NCBI RefSeq assembly: GCF_001436695.1
Contig: NZ_AYZG01000020.1
Span: 1 to 58,361 of the forward strand
Source: Lactobacillus taiwanensis DSM 21401
Lineage (GTDB): Bacteria; Bacillota; Bacilli; Lactobacillales; Lactobacillaceae
Reading direction: 5' to 3'
Length of the DNA: 58,361 nt
In this document: one piece after another, positions 54,737 to 58,361 of the stretch
Layout of the letters: the number at the start of each line of letters is the position of its first letter
Position numbering within the stretch: the first letter of the stretch is position 1
The notes under the pieces: model-generated
What the model was told of the DNA's origin: nothing
What the model saw: only the letters and a program-made list of their open reading frames with translations
The model's database searches: none
Translations under genes and position numbers: made by a program

Positions 54737-56167
54737 ATGAATTTTAAATCGACTATTGGTCTAGAAGTCCACTTCGAATTAAAAACAAAGAGTAAGATTT
54801 TTTCTCCATCACCAGTTACTTATGGTGCTGAAGCAAACACTGAAACAAATGTTATCGACTGGGCTATGCCTGGTGTCTTACCTCGTTTAAATAAAGATGT
54901 TTACCGTCTTGGTATTATGGTTGCTTTAGCAACTCATTCACATATCTTGCCTGTAACTCACTTTGACCGTAAGAACTACTTCTACCCAGATAACCCTAAG
55001 GCTTACCAGATTACGCAATTCTTCCAACCACTTGCTCGAGATGGTTACATCGAAGTTGAAGTTCGCGGAAAGAAGAAGCGCATTGGTATTCACGAAATGC
55101 ACATCGAAGAAGATGCTGGTAAGAACACTCACGGAGCTAACGGTTATTCATACGTTGACTTAAACCGTCAGGGGGTTCCTCTTCTTGAAGTTGTTTCTGA
55201 ACCTGATATGGAAGATCCAGAAGAAGCTTACGCATACTTGACTAAATTACGTCAAATTGTTCAATTTACTGGTGCATCTGACGTTAAGATGGAAGAAGGT
55301 TCAATGCGTGTTGATACCAACATTTCTATCCGTCCTGCTGGTCAAGAAAAGCTCGGTACTAAGGTTGAAATGAAGAACTTGAACTCATTTGACCACGTTC
55401 GTCGCTCTCTTGCTTATGAAGAAAAGCGTCAACAACAAGTACTTCTTTCTGGTGGCAGAGTTCAACTTTCTACTCGTCGTTTTGATGAAGCTACTGGTAA
55501 GACCGTCCTAGAACGTGTTAAGGAAGGTGACGCAGACTACCGCTACTTCCCAGAACCAGATATTGCTCCTTACCACATTAAGCAAAGTTGGATTGATGAA
55601 ATTGCAGAAAGCTTACCTGAATCACCATTTGAACGTCGCAAGCGCTACGTTGAAGAATATGGTATTAAGGAATACGATGCAGATGTTATTTTGCAAACTA
55701 AGGAATCAAGTGATTTCTACGATGCTGCAGTTGAAGCAGGTGCTGATCCGACCTTAGCTGCTAACTGGTTAAACACTCAAGTTAATGGTTACTTGAATGA
55801 AAATCAAGTTGGTATTGTAGATATTAAATTGACTCCGGAACACCTAGCTGAGATGATCAAGATGATTAAAGATGGTACTATTTCATCTAAGATTGCTAAG
55901 AAGGTCTTTAAGGAATCAATTGAAAACGGAACTGATCCTAAGAAGTACGTTGAAGACAAGGGCATGGTTCAATTATCTGATGTTTCTGTTCTTGGGCCGA
56001 TGGTTACTAAGATTGTTGACGATAATCCACAATCTGTTGAAGACTTTAAGAATGGTAAGGATCGTGCAATTGGATTCTTAGTTGGTCAAATCATGAAACA
56101 AACTCGTGGTAAGGCTAACCCTAAGGTTGTTAACCAATTGCTTAATAAGGAACTTCAAAGTCGTTAA
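54737..56167 (+). CDS. gatB: Aspartyl/glutamyl-tRNA amidotransferase subunit B
   Basis: A 476-residue subunit that binds misacylated tRNA and activates it with ATP. The catalytic cradle has the opening [18 protein letters not shown] and [18 protein letters not shown], and the tail domain (YqeY-like, [16 protein letters not shown]) handles the tRNA. Length is normal. The ribosome site GGAGG overlaps the end of gatA. The presence of GatCAB implies that Gln-tRNA (and possibly Asn-tRNA) is made by transamidation. Confidence 0.97.
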   Translation: MNFKSTIGLEVHFELKTKSKIFSPSPVTYGAEANTETNVIDWAMPGVLPRLNKDVYRLGIMVALATHSHILPVTHFDRKNYFYPDNPKAYQITQFFQPLARDGYIEVEVRGKKKRIGIHEMHIEEDAGKNTHGANGYSYVDLNRQGVPLLEVVSEPDMEDPEEAYAYLTKLRQIVQFTGASDVKMEEGSMRVDTNISIRPAGQEKLGTKVEMKNLNSFDHVRRSLAYEEKRQQQVLLSGGRVQLSTRRFDEATGKTVLERVKEGDADYRYFPEPDIAPYHIKQSWIDEIAESLPESPFERRKRYVEEYGIKEYDADVILQTKESSDFYDAAVEAGADPTLAANWLNTQVNGYLNENQVGIVDIKLTPEHLAEMIKMIKDGTISSKIAKKVFKESIENGTDPKKYVEDKGMVQLSDVSVLGPMVTKIVDDNPQSVEDFKNGKDRAIGFLVGQIMKQTRGKANPKVVNQLLNKELQSR

Positions 56168-56190
56168 TCATTTTAGGGAGGCGAAAGGCG

Positions 56191-57099
56191 ATGACGAAAA
56201 AGGCAAGATTAATTTATAATCCTGTTTCAGGTCATGAGCAAATGCTTCAAAATGTGGCAGATATTTTAAATGTGTTAGAACAGGCTGGTTTTGAAGCCAG
56301 TGCTTTTAGAACTACGCCAGAACCTTTGTCTGCTCAAAATGAAGCAAAAAGATGTGCCCTAGCTGGCTTTGATTTACTGGTTGGTGCTGGTGGAGATGGA
56401 ACAATTAACGAAGTAGTTAATGGGGTTGCTTCATTAGAAAAAAGACCAAAGCTTGCAGTTATTCCAGCTGGTACAACGAATGATTTTGCTCGAGCATTGA
56501 AGATTCCAAGAGATAATTTAGTCGATGCCGCTAAAGTAATTCTGACTGGTAAAACGCAAAAGATGGATATTGGGCGTGCTGGTAAGCAATACTTTATGAA
56601 TATTGCTGCTAGTGGTTCATTAACTGAATTGACCTATGGCGTTCCTTCAGAAGTAAAGTCAGTATTAGGCTATAGTGCATATCTACTTAAAGGCGCAGAA
56701 ATGTTGCCCAAAATAAGTAGCAACAAGATGCGGTTGACTTATGATGATGGTGTCTATGAGGGAGACTTATCAATGTTTCTTTTGGGGATGACTAATTCAA
56801 TCGGTGGTTTTGAACGTATCATGCCTGATGCGCAATTATCTGATGGTTTGTTCCAGTTAATCGTGGTTAAAACCGCAAATCCAGTAGATGTTTTACGGTT
56901 GATGGCAATGGCCCTAAATGGAAATCATGTTAATGATCCGCAAATTATCTACACTAAGACTAAAAATTTGAAAGTAGAATTATTAGGTGAAAGTAAAGAT
57001 AAGGATCCGATTCCTGTGAATCTAGATGGTGAGATTGGTGGTCATTTACCAATTGATTTTGAAAATCTAAAACAGCATATTGAATTTTATATTGGTTAA
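56191..57099 (+). CDS. dagK: Diacylglycerol kinase, DgkB-type
   Basis: A 302-residue soluble lipid kinase that phosphorylates diacylglycerol released during lipoteichoic-acid synthesis, returning it to phospholipid synthesis. The nucleotide-binding motif is LVGAGGDGTINEVVNG near residues 67-82, followed by AVIPAGTTNDFARAL. It begins 23 bases after gatB with a GGGAGGCGA ribosome site, and a terminator follows. Confidence 0.93.
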   Translation: MTKKARLIYNPVSGHEQMLQNVADILNVLEQAGFEASAFRTTPEPLSAQNEAKRCALAGFDLLVGAGGDGTINEVVNGVASLEKRPKLAVIPAGTTNDFARALKIPRDNLVDAAKVILTGKTQKMDIGRAGKQYFMNIAASGSLTELTYGVPSEVKSVLGYSAYLLKGAEMLPKISSNKMRLTYDDGVYEGDLSMFLLGMTNSIGGFERIMPDAQLSDGLFQLIVVKTANPVDVLRLMAMALNGNHVNDPQIIYTKTKNLKVELLGESKDKDPIPVNLDGEIGGHLPIDFENLKQHIEFYIG

Positions 57100-57102
57100 T
57101 AT

Positions 57103-57137
57103 AAAATAGAGACTAATAATTTGTTAGTCTCTATTTT
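57103..57137 (+). terminator. Terminator after the diacylglycerol kinase gene
   Basis: AAAATAGAGACTAA pairs with TTAGTCTCTATTTT across a 7-base loop. Confidence 0.85.
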
Positions 57138-57150
57138 TATTGGAGAAGAA

Positions 57151-57360
57151 ATGAAAAAATTCATCCATAATTTAAGTACAGATGTTAATGGAGTTGCTGA
57201 ATGGGCAATCATTTTTTACACTGTTTTTCCCTTAGTAGGCTTTATTGCTAGTCTTGTGTATTTAATAAGAAAAGAAAAAATTAAAGCTAATGCGGTGTTC
57301 TTTTATGCATTAATGGGGTTATTGATAAATGTGATTTTCTATATGATTTTTGGAAGATAG
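57151..57360 (+). CDS. Small two-helix membrane protein, unknown function
   Basis: 69 residues from ATG 57151, preceded by TTGGAGAAGAA; the longer frame starts in the upstream terminator. Two hydrophobic helices (about 20-38 and 48-66: GVAEWAIIFYTVFPLVGFIA and YALMGLLINVIFYMIFG) are joined by a basic loop RKEKIK. No family is recognised. It is followed after 9 bases by the HAD gene, so the two may be cotranscribed. Confidence 0.7.
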   Translation: MKKFIHNLSTDVNGVAEWAIIFYTVFPLVGFIASLVYLIRKEKIKANAVFFYALMGLLINVIFYMIFGR

Positions 57361-57369
57361 GGGTAATTT

Positions 57370-58185
57370 ATGGCAGTAAAACTAATTGCGGTAGATTTAG
57401 ATGGAACTTTACTAACTAGTGGAAATACGATTTCACCTGAAACTCTGAGAACTTTACAAGTGGCACATGGGATGGGAATTAAAGTGGTGCTTGCTTCTGG
57501 TCGTCCTCTCTCTGGAGTAATGCCTTTTGAAACTCAATTAGGACTTGAGGGGCCAGAAGAATATGCAGTTGTCTTTAACGGCGCAGTTGTACAGGACTTG
57601 TCCGGAAAAGTTCTGATGAGTCAAGAGATGAACTATCGTGATTTTGAAGTAATGCTTCGCTTGCAGAGACTTGCTCACGTGAATTTACACTTTGAAACAA
57701 CTGAACGTTTTTGGACTTTAGATCGTGATCTTTCAGTACAAATGCAAATTAATGCTGCTTTAACTAATAATGAAATTAGAGTTCGTGAACGTAAAGAAAT
57801 CCCACAAGATTTTACCTTTAACAAGGTTGGATTTACTTGTGCAAAAGATAGTGATCAAATTGAAAAACTATGGAATTCTACTCCTTATTGGGCATTTGAA
57901 TCATACGATATTGTTAGAAGTTTAGATAACTGTATTGAACTAAATGGAATTGGGGCTTCAAAAGGAAATGCTTTAATGGATCTAGCTCAACGTTTAAAGA
58001 TTAGTCCAGAAGATGTCATGGTCTTTGGCGATCAAGGTAATGATGTTTCTATGTTTGAAAATCCAAGCTTTAAGAAAATTGCGATGGGAAATGCAATTGA
58101 AGATATTAAGGAAAAGGCTGATTTCGTAACCGATGATAATAATCATAATGGCATTGCAAAAGCTCTTAAAAAGTTTGTGATTTAA
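57370..58185 (+). CDS. HAD superfamily Cof-type phosphatase
   Basis: A 271-residue HAD hydrolase of the IIB (Cof) subfamily, acting on sugar phosphates or flavin-type phosphates. The catalytic motif is AVDLDGTLLTSG near the N-terminus, the Lys motif is in GIGASKGNALMDL and the final motif is VMVFGDQGNDVSMFE. Length is typical. The substrate is not predicted. Only 176 bases follow to the window end, where I saw no gene or clear terminator. Confidence 0.92.
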   Translation: MAVKLIAVDLDGTLLTSGNTISPETLRTLQVAHGMGIKVVLASGRPLSGVMPFETQLGLEGPEEYAVVFNGAVVQDLSGKVLMSQEMNYRDFEVMLRLQRLAHVNLHFETTERFWTLDRDLSVQMQINAALTNNEIRVRERKEIPQDFTFNKVGFTCAKDSDQIEKLWNSTPYWAFESYDIVRSLDNCIELNGIGASKGNALMDLAQRLKISPEDVMVFGDQGNDVSMFENPSFKKIAMGNAIEDIKEKADFVTDDNNHNGIAKALKKFVI

Positions 58186-58361
58186 AAGAATTTATGAAAG
58201 CTTTTTATAAAATTAATAGATAATAAAGTACACCAATCTGAAAAATTAAAACTTAATTTGACTTAAAAAATTTTTTTAGAAAGAAAAATACTGATATATC
58301 ATCTTATGATCCGTACCGTGTCAAGTAGACAGTTAAAATATATAAAATGATTGATGAACCA

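Noticed and set aside
52989-56167. T-box or other leader ahead of gatCAB
   Set aside because: gatC follows camS by 8 bases, leaving no room for a leader RNA, and no T-box sequence was seen.

Overview
The window is a low-GC Firmicute chromosome and looks like the Lactobacillus gasseri/johnsonii group. The evidence is a tandem pair of aggregation-promoting-factor (Apf) genes with SLAP-type surface domains, an IS1182-type insertion sequence, AT-rich codon use, frequent TTG starts with strong AGGAGG-type ribosome sites, and the conserved pcrA-ligA-camS-gatCAB block. No complete prophage, CRISPR array, rRNA operon or replication origin was seen. Names rest on motif recognition from translated sequence; no database search was run.

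Layout. 1-6.5 kb: amino-acid permease, adhE with a Rex-like operator, a decayed IS1182-type element inserted between adhE and a small coiled-coil gene, then a frameshifted carboxymuconolactone-decarboxylase-like pseudogene. 7.5-12.9 kb: a tight operon of a TerB-N/TerB-C protein (split by an in-frame TGA), a DUF2791/BrxD-like ATPase and an Lhr/BrxHI-like helicase. This is the best candidate for a poorly described DNA-processing or defence system. 13-18.4 kb: galE, a flavoprotein disulfide reductase, an aldo/keto reductase, tRNA-Thr, a PD-(D/E)XK (Rpn-like) protein, a GNAT acetyltransferase and a PsiE-like protein. 18.5-21.2 kb: a membrane-protein pseudogene, then apf1 and apf2. 21.4-25.4 kb: tRNA-Gln, a DUF898 protein, a decaying sugar locus (Gfo/Idh/MocA, RpiA-like and RpiR-like genes, all broken), an L-2-hydroxyacid dehydrogenase, tRNA-Tyr and a second identical tRNA-Gln.

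25.4-32.1 kb: rhodanese, a beta-helix protein, a GntR regulator, then tagD facing a tagA-GT4-GT2 operon for cell-wall glycopolymers. 32.2-36.6 kb: pncB and nadE (NAD salvage), followed at 22 bp by an unusual beta-helix/AAA+ ATPase fusion whose N-terminal half resembles the 25.8 kb protein. 36.6-39.4 kb: a yybP-ykoY (Mn2+) riboswitch with an overlapping terminator ahead of a P-type cation ATPase. 39.5-42 kb: an ABC exporter and an Rgg-like regulator. 42.2-46 kb: an envelope polymer operon (glycerophosphotransferase-like, flippase, GT32-like) ending in a SprT-like gene. 46-58.2 kb: tRNA-Leu(AAG), an ECF S component, a glucosaminidase, pcrA, ligA, camS, gatCAB, a diacylglycerol kinase, a small membrane protein and a Cof-type HAD phosphatase.

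Two themes stand out. Several accessory loci are being lost by small, readable mutations: a 19-bp tandem duplication, homopolymer indels and nonsense codons. Three systems merit follow-up: the TerB/BrxD/helicase operon, the beta-helix/AAA+ fusion with its paralog, and the riboswitch-controlled cation pump.
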